DNA of 64,000 bases from UBA2882 sp045542735. Lineage in GTDB: Bacteria; Bacillota; Clostridia; Lachnospirales; Lachnospiraceae. This document shows positions 7,037 to 15,825 of this stretch, one piece after another; positions within the stretch are counted from its first letter, which is position 1, and each line of letters starts with the position of its first letter. The stretch spans positions 1 through 64,000 of the forward strand of contig JAZQLQ010000011.1 in NCBI GenBank assembly GCA_045542735.1, given 5' to 3'. A program made the translations under genes and the position numbers. The notes under the pieces were generated by a model, which saw only the letters and a list, made by a program, of their open reading frames with translations, was not told the origin of the DNA and ran no database searches.

Positions 7037-9484
7037 TTAATTATTTTCCTCGTTTTCATCTATGTAGTATTTCCAATGATAACCACCAGTTTGTTTCTGT
7101 TTTCCTTGACAACATCTGTAAATAGTGCTTGTTCCCTTTAATCCAGCAAACTTTGCTGCACATTCTCCATTTTCGAAAATTTGCCCTGTTTCAACACATA
7201 CAACAGCCGGACTTCGTCTCTTCCTATAACAAATAGGACATTGACTATTAACCATGCACCGCTTTTGGGGTGTCGATTGCCATTCATGACCACATATACC
7301 AAGCCACCATACAGATATACCACTCCCCGCTGTTATGTCAATAGGTTTCAGTTCTCCATTTTTCGTGGGATGCCATTCTGCTGCTATCTCAGGATGCTTT
7401 GACTGCAAATCATTAAATCCAACAAGAACTCGTTTTCCACTACAATACGGACACCCATATGCTTTACGTATTTTTCCATCTTTTCTTACTACAGCCTTGT
7501 ATGTCCTTTCACCTACACTTGTCTGCCATTCATGACCGCATTTACCGAGCCACCATACCTTTCTACGTGCTGATTTGCTTACTTTATCTGGTGTTAAGTC
7601 ACCATTCTTCGTTGGATGCCATTCTTTGGCGACATCAGGATTAGAATACGCTAAACTATTCTCATATTTTTTTATTGCGTATTGACCAAGTATTTTTGCA
7701 CCATCCCCCTCTGTATCAACCATAATATTATCAAATCCCAAATAACTAAGAACTTCATTAATAACTTTATCAAGAGACTTACTTGAAGTAGAATCCTCTC
7801 TAATAAAAGCAATACAATTATCAATATATTGTAATTTGGGTTCTCTAATCCTAATCAGTGTTATTTGTTTTTCTACACATAGTTTATTCTTTTTTTCATC
7901 AATCTTCACTTTTTTCTCTGATGTATGCCATGCTTCACCATCGTACTCGATTGCAACATTGATTGAAGGAATATATATATCCAGTTCCATTCCAATATGA
8001 TTATCACTATTGACCGCTTCTGGAAAAGCTTGCTTAATGTAGTAGTATACAGCTTGTTCACAGAATGAATTTACATTTTCTATATTGCATCGAGGACATC
8101 CTGAACCACTAACTTTATTTGCTACAGTCGCTTTCCAACTATGTCCTTCTTCACATTTCCACCACACTTTTAAATTTGAATGACTCGATATTTCATTTGG
8201 TAAAATAGTATTTTTATCATAATCCCATTCTTTTATAATGTTAGGAAATCGAGAATATAAATCCGTTTTACCTTTAATAACTAATCTACCCGAACAATAG
8301 GGACATCCATGTTTCTTCTTTTTATCATTTTGGCTCGCGATTTGTGCAAACCAGCTATTACCACATTTATTGCATTTCCACCACACCTTTTTGTTGGATC
8401 TAGCTGTTAAAGAATTTAAATCAATCTCTTTGTTTTTTTCATAATCATATTTTTCCATCAGTTCCAGATTATCTTTCAATAAGCCACTTGTATTTTGCAA
8501 ACAACCACAAGACTGAGTAGCACCTGTAACTAATGAACTCATTAGAACATCAATTGTTTTTCCACACTCACATAAACAACTACATTGTGATAATCTATGA
8601 CCTGCTGGCGATATATAATCCTCTGCCATTGAAACAACAAAAAGTTTACCAAATTTTTGACCCGTAATATCAATTCTTCTTTCCTTATCCAAGCATTTTC
8701 TGCATTTTTTACTTTTTTGTGCCGCCGCTAGTCTTATTTCAAATACATTTCCACAACTACACTTACATTTTACGATTCTTTGTTTCGAACCGTTCGGTGT
8801 AATATGAGCTTCTAGTTCATCAAGCACAGTTAATTGGCCTATTACTTCTCCAACACAGTTATGTGGTAATTTAGAACTCTTAGATTTAATAGTTTTTTCT
8901 TTGATAGTTTTGCAACCACAATGAGTTTTTTGCCCTGATGTTAATGATTTTTGGAGAACGCCAACTTCATTTCCACAACTACATTTACATATATATTTTG
9001 TCGGATTACTATTGGCATATTTTTTTAGCACATATAATTCACCAAAATATAGTCCTGTATAATCTTTTACGGGGCGAATTCTCTTTTTGTTATAACAACC
9101 ACATGATTTTGTATCACCCTTTTTTAGACTCATGCCTAAAACATCAATTTCATTACCGCATTCACATTGACAATGCCATTTTGACATATGTAATCCTTTC
9201 GGTGATACATAATCATTCACAGAATGCATTACTGTTAGCATATTGAATCGTTTTCCTGTTAAATCTTCACGCTTAGAAACACAACCGCACGACTGTAATC
9301 CTCTTTTTAATTGCGAAGTTGTTGCATTAATAATATTCTCACATTCACATTGACATTTCCATCGAAGCAAATGAGAACCTGTTGGTGAGATATAATCTTC
9401 ACCACGTCCCAACACGACCAGTTTCCCAAATGATTGCCCCGTCAAATCAATCCTTTTACCCAATTTTATCACTTCCATAATCAT
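7037..9484 (-). CDS. Multi-zinc-module protein with Vsr/PD-(D/E)XK-like nuclease core and NUMOD1-like tail
   Basis: The 815 residues divide into clear modules. Five N-terminal repeats (about 13-68, 74-130, 141-191, 210-264, 272-328) share a DLTGQ-FGKL opening, CxCxCG and a final SCGC, a likely zinc-binding unit often seen in phage-type proteins. Four DUF4379-like zinc ribbons (WWKC..CGHxW...CPxC) lie at about 343-398, 412-466, 612-682 and 694-752. Between the second and third ribbons, residues 470-560 hold LDIYIPSINVAIEYDGE...H, then K and LIRIRE, the pattern of Vsr-like nucleases of the PD-(D/E)XK fold. Residues 760-805 (VVCVETGQIFENG...GGYHW) match the NUMOD1 DNA-binding motif of homing endonucleases. 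It is probably a DNA-binding endonuclease, free-standing or part of a mobile or defence cassette. No strong ribosome site precedes the ATG at 9484; another ATG lies two codons later. Confidence 0.8.
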   Translation of the reverse strand: MIMEVIKLGKRIDLTGQSFGKLVVLGRGEDYISPTGSHLLRWKCQCECENIINATTSQLKRGLQSCGCVSKREDLTGKRFNMLTVMHSVNDYVSPKGLHMSKWHCQCECGNEIDVLGMSLKKGDTKSCGCYNKKRIRPVKDYTGLYFGELYVLKKYANSNPTKYICKCSCGNEVGVLQKSLTSGQKTHCGCKTIKEKTIKSKSSKLPHNCVGEVIGQLTVLDELEAHITPNGSKQRIVKCKCSCGNVFEIRLAAAQKSKKCRKCLDKERRIDITGQKFGKLFVVSMAEDYISPAGHRLSQCSCLCECGKTIDVLMSSLVTGATQSCGCLQNTSGLLKDNLELMEKYDYEKNKEIDLNSLTARSNKKVWWKCNKCGNSWFAQIASQNDKKKKHGCPYCSGRLVIKGKTDLYSRFPNIIKEWDYDKNTILPNEISSHSNLKVWWKCEEGHSWKATVANKVSGSGCPRCNIENVNSFCEQAVYYYIKQAFPEAVNSDNHIGMELDIYIPSINVAIEYDGEAWHTSEKKVKIDEKKNKLCVEKQITLIRIREPKLQYIDNCIAFIREDSTSSKSLDKVINEVLSYLGFDNIMVDTEGDGAKILGQYAIKKYENSLAYSNPDVAKEWHPTKNGDLTPDKVSKSARRKVWWLGKCGHEWQTSVGERTYKAVVRKDGKIRKAYGCPYCSGKRVLVGFNDLQSKHPEIAAEWHPTKNGELKPIDITAGSGISVWWLGICGHEWQSTPQKRCMVNSQCPICYRKRRSPAVVCVETGQIFENGECAAKFAGLKGTSTIYRCCQGKQKQTGGYHWKYYIDENEENN

Positions 9485-9647
9485 TTCTAATTAATTTTAA
9501 AACTAAAATTCATATATTCCATTATAAATTCCTACACCCTTTCCTACAACACTTTTCTTCCCCATGCCCCAACTCAAAAAACTGTCACAAAAAAATCACT
9601 CTACCCCAACCACTTAAAGTCAAGGTAAAGCACTTCATCAATCCACG

Positions 9648-9789
9648 AATAGCACGAACACCCACTCGAAAACGCTTCGCATTTCCTCGTGGTCCGTTTG
9701 ACTCACATGGCAGAAATAGCAAAATGGCAGTCTGCCACAAGTAAACTTGTGCATTCTGCCATTTTTATTTCTGCCACGTTCGTGCTATT
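9648..9789. repeat. Nested palindromic element downstream of prfA
   Basis: The outer 12-base arms AATAGCACGAAC (9648-9659) and GTTCGTGCTATT (9778-9789) are exact inverted repeats; the second overlaps the prfA stop codon. Inside, GGCAGAAATA-gc-AAAATGGCAG (9709-9730) pairs with 9756-9775. Its loop holds a perfect CACAAGT/ACTTGTG hairpin (9736-9751). The RNA or DNA would fold into a long multi-part stem. It could be a miniature mobile palindrome or the 3' structure of the prfA transcript. The remaining 9485-9647 is AT-rich with no gene seen. Confidence 0.7.
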
Positions 9790-10861
9790 AGTTCTCATTC
9801 ATCTTTAACAACTTCGCTGCCTGGTCTGCTGCAATCAAAGCATCCAGGATTTCCTGAATATCACCATTCATAATCTTATCCAATTTGTAAAGTGTCAAGT
9901 TGATGCGGTGATCGGTTACACGTCCCTGAGGGAAGTTGTAGGTACGGATCTTTTCAGAACGGTCACCGGTACCAATCTGGCTACGGCGAAGCTCTGCTTC
10001 TGCATCATGGGCTTTCTGGCATTCGATATCGTACAGTTTTGCACGCAACAAGTTGAACGCTTTGGCCTTATTCTGCAACTGGGATTTCTCAGTCTGGGAA
10101 TAAACCACGATACCTGTAGGATAGTGAGTCAGACGAACCGCAGAGTCGGTTGTGTTGACACACTGACCACCGTTACCGGATGCACGCATTACGTCGATAC
10201 GGATATCTTTTTCATCGATTTCTACTTCAATATCATCTGCTTCAGGCATAACTGCTACGGAAATAGTGGAAGTATGGATACGTCCGCCGGATTCTGTCTC
10301 AGGTACACGCTGTACACGGTGTACACCACTTTCGTATTTTAATACGGAGTAAGCGCCTTGTCCTGTAACCATAAAGGTCACGTTCTTCATACCGCCAATG
10401 CCGATTTCCTCACATTCGGCAAGTTCTACCTTCCAGCGTCTGCCCTCTGCATAATGTACATACATGCGATATATTTCTGCCGCAAATAAAGCCGCCTCAT
10501 CTCCGCCTGCACCTGCACGGATTTCCACGATAACGTTACGGTCATCGTTAGGGTCTTTGGGAAGCAATAATACTTTCAACTGCTGTTCAAGATCCTCAAC
10601 AGCTTTTTTAGCATCATTCAATTCTTCTTTGAGCATTTCACGCATGTCTTCATCTGACTCTTCCTCAAGCATAGCCAAAGAATCCTCTACATCCTGTGAA
10701 CGCTTTTTATATTCTTTGTAGGCATCTACAATAGGAGCCAGATCACTCTGTTCTTTCATTAAAGAACGGAATCTCTGCTGATCGTTGGCTACGCCGGGCT
10801 CATTCAAAAGCCCCATCAATTCTTCATATCTGCCTATGAGATCTTCTAACTTGTCAAACAT
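9788..10861 (-). CDS. prfA: Peptide chain release factor 1
   Basis: The protein is 357 residues, normal for RF1. It recognises UAA and UAG stop codons and triggers peptide release on the ribosome. The catalytic loop GNGGQ (GGQ at 231-233) and the RF1-type codon-recognition tripeptide in RVPETE (187-189) are visible; RF2 would show SPF there. It ends the group rho, rpmE, DUF1385, prmC, prfA. The gene directly upstream encodes PrmC, which methylates the GGQ glutamine. Only one base separates the two genes, so they are surely co-transcribed. The 3' end runs into a palindromic element. Confidence 0.97.
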   Translation of the reverse strand: MFDKLEDLIGRYEELMGLLNEPGVANDQQRFRSLMKEQSDLAPIVDAYKEYKKRSQDVEDSLAMLEEESDEDMREMLKEELNDAKKAVEDLEQQLKVLLLPKDPNDDRNVIVEIRAGAGGDEAALFAAEIYRMYVHYAEGRRWKVELAECEEIGIGGMKNVTFMVTGQGAYSVLKYESGVHRVQRVPETESGGRIHTSTISVAVMPEADDIEVEIDEKDIRIDVMRASGNGGQCVNTTDSAVRLTHYPTGIVVYSQTEKSQLQNKAKAFNLLRAKLYDIECQKAHDAEAELRRSQIGTGDRSEKIRTYNFPQGRVTDHRINLTLYKLDKIMNGDIQEILDALIAADQAAKLLKMNEN

Positions 10862-10862
10862 G

Positions 10863-11720
10863 TTAATCCTCCAAAAAGGTTCCGAATACTACTCGATCCA
10901 GACCTGTATAATCTTGTTTTATTTCTATATCAGTATAGCCTGCATCCTTTAAAAGATTCGACACAGCCTCACCCTGATCATATCCGATTTCAAAAAACAA
11001 TTTGCCGCCTCTGGTCAGGTATTTTCCTGCCTCGGCAACGATTTTACGATAAAAGAACAATCCGTCTTCTTTGCCATCCAGCGCCATCATAGGATCATGT
11101 AATTTAACCTCCGGCTCCAGTTCATCGATGACTGCTGTGGGGATATAGGGCGGATTGCTGACGATAATATCATACTTTTCCTGTCTCTCACCAAGTGCCT
11201 CAAATAAATCACCTTGTAAGAATTCCACACGCAGGTTCTTCTCAGATAGAATCCTCTCCGCATTCTTTTTTGCTACAGCCAATGCTTTTTCTGAAAGATC
11301 TATGCCAACACCTACGCAATCGTTGGAGTACTGCAACAGACTCACCAGGATACATCCCGATCCCGTACAAACATCCAGGATAGACATGCCATCGTGGACA
11401 TGGGGCATCACTTCCTCTACAAGCACTTCTGTATCTTGTCTGGGAATTAGCACATCTTGGTTTACATAAAAATCAAGCCCCATAAAGCACTGACTACCTG
11501 TGATATGCTGTAAAGGCACACGTTCTGCCCTCTCGCTTATATAATTTACATAACTCTTTGCTTTTTCATCTGACACTTCCATGTCGGGATGAACAAGCAA
11601 AGTATTACGGTCGGTATCACATACATATTCTAAAAGAAGTCTGGCATCTAAGGAAGCTTCCTCAATTCCTGCTTCTTCCAGCTTTTTTACACCTGTCAGA
11701 TAGAGTTCCCTGTATTTCAT
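10863..11720 (-). CDS. prmC: Release factor glutamine N5-methyltransferase
   Basis: The 285-residue enzyme methylates the glutamine of the GGQ motif in release factors using S-adenosylmethionine. An N-terminal helical domain precedes the Rossmann methyltransferase domain, whose motif I reads LDVCTGSGCI. The substrate-binding signature NPPYIP is intact and typical of glutamine/adenine-N6 class enzymes. The gene starts by overlapping the DUF1385 gene stop by four bases and ends next to prfA, the standard arrangement of enzyme and substrate. Confidence 0.97.
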   Translation of the reverse strand: MKYRELYLTGVKKLEEAGIEEASLDARLLLEYVCDTDRNTLLVHPDMEVSDEKAKSYVNYISERAERVPLQHITGSQCFMGLDFYVNQDVLIPRQDTEVLVEEVMPHVHDGMSILDVCTGSGCILVSLLQYSNDCVGVGIDLSEKALAVAKKNAERILSEKNLRVEFLQGDLFEALGERQEKYDIIVSNPPYIPTAVIDELEPEVKLHDPMMALDGKEDGLFFYRKIVAEAGKYLTRGGKLFFEIGYDQGEAVSNLLKDAGYTDIEIKQDYTGLDRVVFGTFLED

Positions 11721-12733
11721 GACTCTTCTTCCAACTCTTTGGATATCTTAGCAGACTGTTCTTTAATATCTGCAACAGCATCTACATCATAACCAAAGGT
11801 TTCTTTAAAATAAGCCTTCCAATCAAACACCGCTTCAATGGAAGCAATGGCAACCTCAATCATATCATCATCCGGCTCTTTGGTGGTCAGTTTCTGCAAC
11901 ATCATACCGGGAGCGGAAATGATACGTACAAGGATATTGTCACTTTTTCCTGCCAAACGGATAATTTCATAAGAAATGCCTGCAATCACAGGGATTAATA
12001 AAATACGAAGGCCCACACGAAGCAACGGCTGGTCTACACGGATAAAGAAAAACAATACCGCACTGACAAATACGACAAATAATAAAAAGCTGGTGCCGCA
12101 TCTTCTGTGAAGTCTGGAAGATTTTTTCACATTCTCTACCGTCAATTCTCTTCCTCGCTCAATGCAGTTGATACACTTATGCTCCGCGCCGTGATACATA
12201 TACACTCTACGGATATCCTGCATCAGCGAAATGGCTACTACATAGATTAAGAAAATCGCCACACGGATCAAAGCTTCAATCAAGGCAAGCAAAGATGCAT
12301 TTCTCACATAAACCTTCAAAAGCTCTGCCAGAAAATAAGGTAATACCATGAATAAACCGATGGCGATGACCATGGAAATAATCACAGTAATTACACTGAG
12401 TACACTTTCACTATTTCCATCAGATACCTTGTCCAGTGCTTTATCAGTCTTAGTTTTCTCCATATCCTCATCTTCATAAAAGGATGCAGAATAATTTAAG
12501 CATCTGGTACCAAGGATTAAGGAATCACAAAAATTGAATACACCACGAATAAAAGGAAGTTTTAAAAGTTTGTTTTCCCCTGCAATGGATTTGTATTCTT
12601 CTGTTTTGACCTCAATCTTGCCATCAGGCTTTCTGACTGCAACGGCGTATTTTTCCTGATTTTTCATCATAACGCCTTCCAGCACCGCCTGCCCGCCAAT
12701 TCCGCAACTGCGCTTTGCCGATTTCTCTGCCAT
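11717..12733 (-). CDS. DUF1385 membrane protein (YqhQ-like)
   Basis: The 338-residue protein begins with the family hallmark IGGQAVLEGVMMK and contains GAEHKCINCIE in the middle. It has several transmembrane helices at about residues 110-250. The DUF1385/YqhQ family is widespread in Firmicutes, often beside prmC-prfA, and has no firmly assigned biochemical role. The ATG at 12733 is preceded by a GGAGG-like site. The stop overlaps the prmC start (ATGA), which points to translational coupling. Confidence 0.93.
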   Translation of the reverse strand: MAEKSAKRSCGIGGQAVLEGVMMKNQEKYAVAVRKPDGKIEVKTEEYKSIAGENKLLKLPFIRGVFNFCDSLILGTRCLNYSASFYEDEDMEKTKTDKALDKVSDGNSESVLSVITVIISMVIAIGLFMVLPYFLAELLKVYVRNASLLALIEALIRVAIFLIYVVAISLMQDIRRVYMYHGAEHKCINCIERGRELTVENVKKSSRLHRRCGTSFLLFVVFVSAVLFFFIRVDQPLLRVGLRILLIPVIAGISYEIIRLAGKSDNILVRIISAPGMMLQKLTTKEPDDDMIEVAIASIEAVFDWKAYFKETFGYDVDAVADIKEQSAKISKELEEES

Positions 12734-12753
12734 AAAATGACCTCCGAATATAA

Positions 12754-12787
12754 AACAAGGTTGAGATATGAAATCTCAACCTTTTTT
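12754..12787 (-). terminator. Hairpin terminator between rpmE and DUF1385
   Basis: GGTTGAGAT (12759-12767) pairs with ATCTCAACC (12773-12781). On the minus strand the stem is followed by TTGTTTT, so it should at least partly end transcription from rho-rpmE. The plus strand has six T after the stem and could also terminate. Confidence 0.65.
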
Positions 12788-12796
12788 GTCAAGTAA

Positions 12797-12997
12797 TTAT
12801 TGAACGCCGTATTTCTTATTGAATTTATCAATACGACCACGAGCCTGAGCTGCTTTCTGCTGACCTGTGTAGAAAGAGTGGCATTTGGAACAGATTTCAA
12901 CGTGGATATCTTCTTTTGTTGAACCGGTTACGAATGTGTTACCACAGTTACAGGTTACAGTAGCCTGATAGTAATTAGGATGGATTCCTTCTCTCAT
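12797..12997 (-). CDS. rpmE: 50S ribosomal protein L31, zinc-binding type
   Basis: The 66-residue protein has the family start MREGIHPNY and the metal ligands CNC (early) and CSKC in EICSKCHSFYTG. It is therefore the zinc-binding form rather than the YtiA-like zinc-free form. It joins the large subunit at the central protuberance. A GTG nine bases upstream opens the frame, but the ribosome site AGAGGTG overlaps it, so the ATG at 12997 is preferred. It lies just downstream of rho, the usual Firmicute order. Confidence 0.96.
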   Translation of the reverse strand: MREGIHPNYYQATVTCNCGNTFVTGSTKEDIHVEICSKCHSFYTGQQKAAQARGRIDKFNKKYGVQ

Positions 12998-13087
12998 GAT
13001 TTTCACCTCTCTATATAAAATATCAATCTTTTTTTACAAACAGCTTAATTAGCATAGCATAGATTTCTATGTCATGCAAGCGGTTTT

Positions 13088-14380
13088 TTAGAAAAACTTG
13101 ATTTTTTGCACCATATCTACAAATTCTCTGTTGGTTTTGGTACGGACAAACATATCGAGAATCTTTTCTACCGCTTCTTCGGGCTTCAATCCGTTTAATG
13201 CCTTGCGCATGACATTGATTGCCTGAAGTTCTTCCTGGTTCAACAACAGATCCTCTCTTCTGGTGCCGGATTTGGGAATATCAATGGCAGGGAATACACG
13301 CTTTTCGGAAAGCTTGCGGTCCAGAACCATTTCCATATTACCGGTTCCTTTAAACTCTTCGTATACCACATCATCCATCTTACTTCCGGTCTCAACCAAC
13401 GCTGTTGCAAGAATGGTAAGGCTTCCACCCTCTCTCATATTTCTGGCTGCACCGAAGAATCTCTTGGGCATGTGCAATGCCGCAGGGTCCAAACCACCGG
13501 ATAAAGTACGTCCACTGGGTGGAACTGTCAGGTTGTATGCACGGGTCAGACGTGTGATACTGTCCAAAAGAATCATGACATCTTTTTTATGCTCAACCAA
13601 ACGTTTTGCACGCTCGATTACCATCTCGGATACACGTTTGTGATGCTCGGGAAGTTCATCAAATGTAGAGTAGATTACTTCTACATTTGGTCCTTCAATA
13701 GCTTCACGGATATCAGTAACTTCTTCCGGTCGTTCATCAATCAACAAAATAATCAAGTGCATATCGGGATTGTTTTGTTTTACAGATTTTGCCACTTCCT
13801 TTAATAAGGTAGTTTTACCTGCCTTGGGCGGGGATACGATCATACCACGTTGTCCTTTACCCACAGGACTCATCAAATCCATAATACGCATAGCCACACT
13901 GGCACCGGGTGTCTCAAGCTTCAGCCTTTCGTCCGGAAAAATAGGAGTCATGTCCTCGAAGTTGTATCTTTTTGCCGCCTCCGAAGGATGATAACCATTG
14001 ATTTTTTTTACATATAACAATGCTGAAAACTTTTCATTCTGTGTCTTAATCCTGGTATTACCTTCTATAATGTCACCTGTCTTCAGATTAAACTTACGGA
14101 TCTGGCTGGGTGCCACATATACGTCATTCTCACCGGGCAAAAAGTTTTCACAACGGATAAATCCAAATCCGTCAGGCATAACTTCCAAGATACCTTTTGC
14201 AGTCTCACCGCTATCCAACTGGTCGCTGAGCTTTTCGGGACTGATTTTGCTTCTTTCATCCTCTTCCAGCATCGCTTCAACGATTTCTGACTTTTTCATA
14301 GTTGATACACCTTTGATACCTCGTGCTTTTGCAATTTCTTTTAAATCTGCCAAAGCCAATGATTCATACTTTTCTCTCAT
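13088..14380 (-). CDS. rho: Transcription termination factor Rho
   Basis: A 430-residue hexameric RNA helicase that ends untranslated transcripts. An N-terminal SAP-like helical part (KEIAKARGI...) precedes the RNA-binding cold-shock-type domain (EVMPDGFGFIRCENFLPGENDVYV). The RecA-type ATPase follows, with Walker A SPPKAGKTTLL, Walker B VMILLDSITRL and the Q-loop region. The start at 14380 has an AAGGAG site. It is divergent from the malic enzyme gene across a 267-base interval. Confidence 0.97.
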   Translation of the reverse strand: MREKYESLALADLKEIAKARGIKGVSTMKKSEIVEAMLEEDERSKISPEKLSDQLDSGETAKGILEVMPDGFGFIRCENFLPGENDVYVAPSQIRKFNLKTGDIIEGNTRIKTQNEKFSALLYVKKINGYHPSEAAKRYNFEDMTPIFPDERLKLETPGASVAMRIMDLMSPVGKGQRGMIVSPPKAGKTTLLKEVAKSVKQNNPDMHLIILLIDERPEEVTDIREAIEGPNVEVIYSTFDELPEHHKRVSEMVIERAKRLVEHKKDVMILLDSITRLTRAYNLTVPPSGRTLSGGLDPAALHMPKRFFGAARNMREGGSLTILATALVETGSKMDDVVYEEFKGTGNMEMVLDRKLSEKRVFPAIDIPKSGTRREDLLLNQEELQAINVMRKALNGLKPEEAVEKILDMFVRTKTNREFVDMVQKIKFF

Positions 14381-14579
14381 GCTTGTTCTCCTTATATATA
14401 TAAATGCATTCTAAATTCCTGCTTATGTATAATCTATTAAAAAATGTTCTTTGGGAATTCACTTTCAGAATATCCAGTGTATGATTTGCTTGAATTTCTG
14501 GGATAAGTATACAACAAGTTTATTTTTTCGTAAAGTATTTTTATAATTTATATCGAAATCCGTCCATCACCCCTATCTC

Positions 14580-14608
14580 TTGCAAAATGCCCTCTTTTAC
14601 TATATGAT
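14580..14608 (+). promoter_or_regulatory. Predicted sigma-A promoter of the malic enzyme gene
   Basis: TTGCAA and TATGAT hexamers are spaced exactly 17 bases apart, about 40 bases before the start codon. A GAGGAAG ribosome site follows. The rest of the 14381-14647 interval is AT-rich and must also hold the rho promoter, which I could not place with confidence. Confidence 0.65.
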
Positions 14609-14647
14609 AGGAACAGAAATTTTTACAATTGAAAAGAGGAAGTTATC

Positions 14648-15799
14648 ATGACTGTAAATGAAAAAGCATTACAGCTTCACGAGGAATGGAACGGCAAACT
14701 GGAAACAATCTCCAAGACACCCGTTAAATCCAGAGAAGCTTTATCTTTGGCATATACCCCCGGTGTTGCAGAGCCTTGTAAAGTCATCGCAAATGATCCG
14801 GAAGCAGCCTATAAATACACTATGAAAGCCAATACGGTCGCTGTTGTTTCCGACGGTAGTGCCGTTCTTGGCTTGGGCAATATCGGTCCCTTGGCAGCAA
14901 TGCCCGTTATGGAAGGAAAAGCCGTGTTATTCAAAGAGTTTGGCGGTGTAAATGCAGTCCCGATTTGTCTGGACACACAGGATACAGAGGAGATTATCAA
15001 GGCTGTGACTTATCTCGCACCTTCCTTTGGCGGTATCAACTTGGAAGACATCAGCGCTCCCCGCTGTTTTGAGATTGAAGAAAGATTAAAAGCCACATTA
15101 AATATCCCAGTTTTTCATGATGACCAACACGGAACCGCTATTGTTGTTCTTGCCGGCATTATCAACGGTCTAAAGGTTGTGGGCAAACAGAAAGAAGATT
15201 GTAAGGTCGTTGTTAATGGTGCCGGAAGTGCCGGTGTGGCAATTACCAAGCTTCTTTTAACCTATGGATTTAAAAATGTGATTATGTGCGACAAGGTAGG
15301 CATTGTCGGAAAAGACACCGAAGGCCTTAACTGGATGCAGCAGAAAATGACAGAAGTCACCAATCCAAACAATGAGACCGGTTCTCTTTCCGATGCATTG
15401 AAAGGCGCAGACATCTTTGTGGGTGTATCTGCTCCGGGTATCGTGACTCCCGAGATGGTTGCTTCCATGAACAAGGATTCCATCCTCTTTGCCATGGCAA
15501 ATCCCGTTCCTGAGATTATGCCTGATATAGCAAAAGCCGCAGGTGCAAGAGTGGTTGGAACCGGACGCAGCGATTTCCCCAATCAGGTAAACAATGTGGT
15601 TGCATTCCCCGGTATCTTTAAAGGTGCTCTGGAAGGTCGTGCCACACAGATTACCGAAGAGATGAAACTGGCGGCTGCTTTAGCCATTGCCGGACTTGTT
15701 CCTGATGATGAATTGAACGAAGATAATATTATGCCGGAAGCTTTCAACCCCAAAGTAGCTGAGGTTGTGGCAGATGCTGTAAAATCTCATATTAAATAA
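14648..15799 (+). CDS. NAD(P)-dependent malic enzyme
   Basis: The 383-residue short-form enzyme oxidatively decarboxylates malate to pyruvate and CO2 in the cytosol. The malic N-terminal domain holds SLAYTPGVAEPC and the catalytic lysine segment FKEFGGVNAVPICLDT. The divalent metal site is in the GGINLEDISAPRCFEIE / VFHDDQHGTA region. The NAD-binding domain has VVNGAGSAGVA. The length fits the roughly 390-residue Firmicute type lacking the phosphotransacetylase tail. It has its own promoter, and a radical SAM gene follows 26 bases later on the same strand. Coenzyme preference is not evident from sequence. Confidence 0.95.
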   Translation: MTVNEKALQLHEEWNGKLETISKTPVKSREALSLAYTPGVAEPCKVIANDPEAAYKYTMKANTVAVVSDGSAVLGLGNIGPLAAMPVMEGKAVLFKEFGGVNAVPICLDTQDTEEIIKAVTYLAPSFGGINLEDISAPRCFEIEERLKATLNIPVFHDDQHGTAIVVLAGIINGLKVVGKQKEDCKVVVNGAGSAGVAITKLLLTYGFKNVIMCDKVGIVGKDTEGLNWMQQKMTEVTNPNNETGSLSDALKGADIFVGVSAPGIVTPEMVASMNKDSILFAMANPVPEIMPDIAKAAGARVVGTGRSDFPNQVNNVVAFPGIFKGALEGRATQITEEMKLAAALAIAGLVPDDELNEDNIMPEAFNPKVAEVVADAVKSHIK

Positions 15800-15825
15800 A
15801 CTGCACATTTGTGCCCTATATAATT

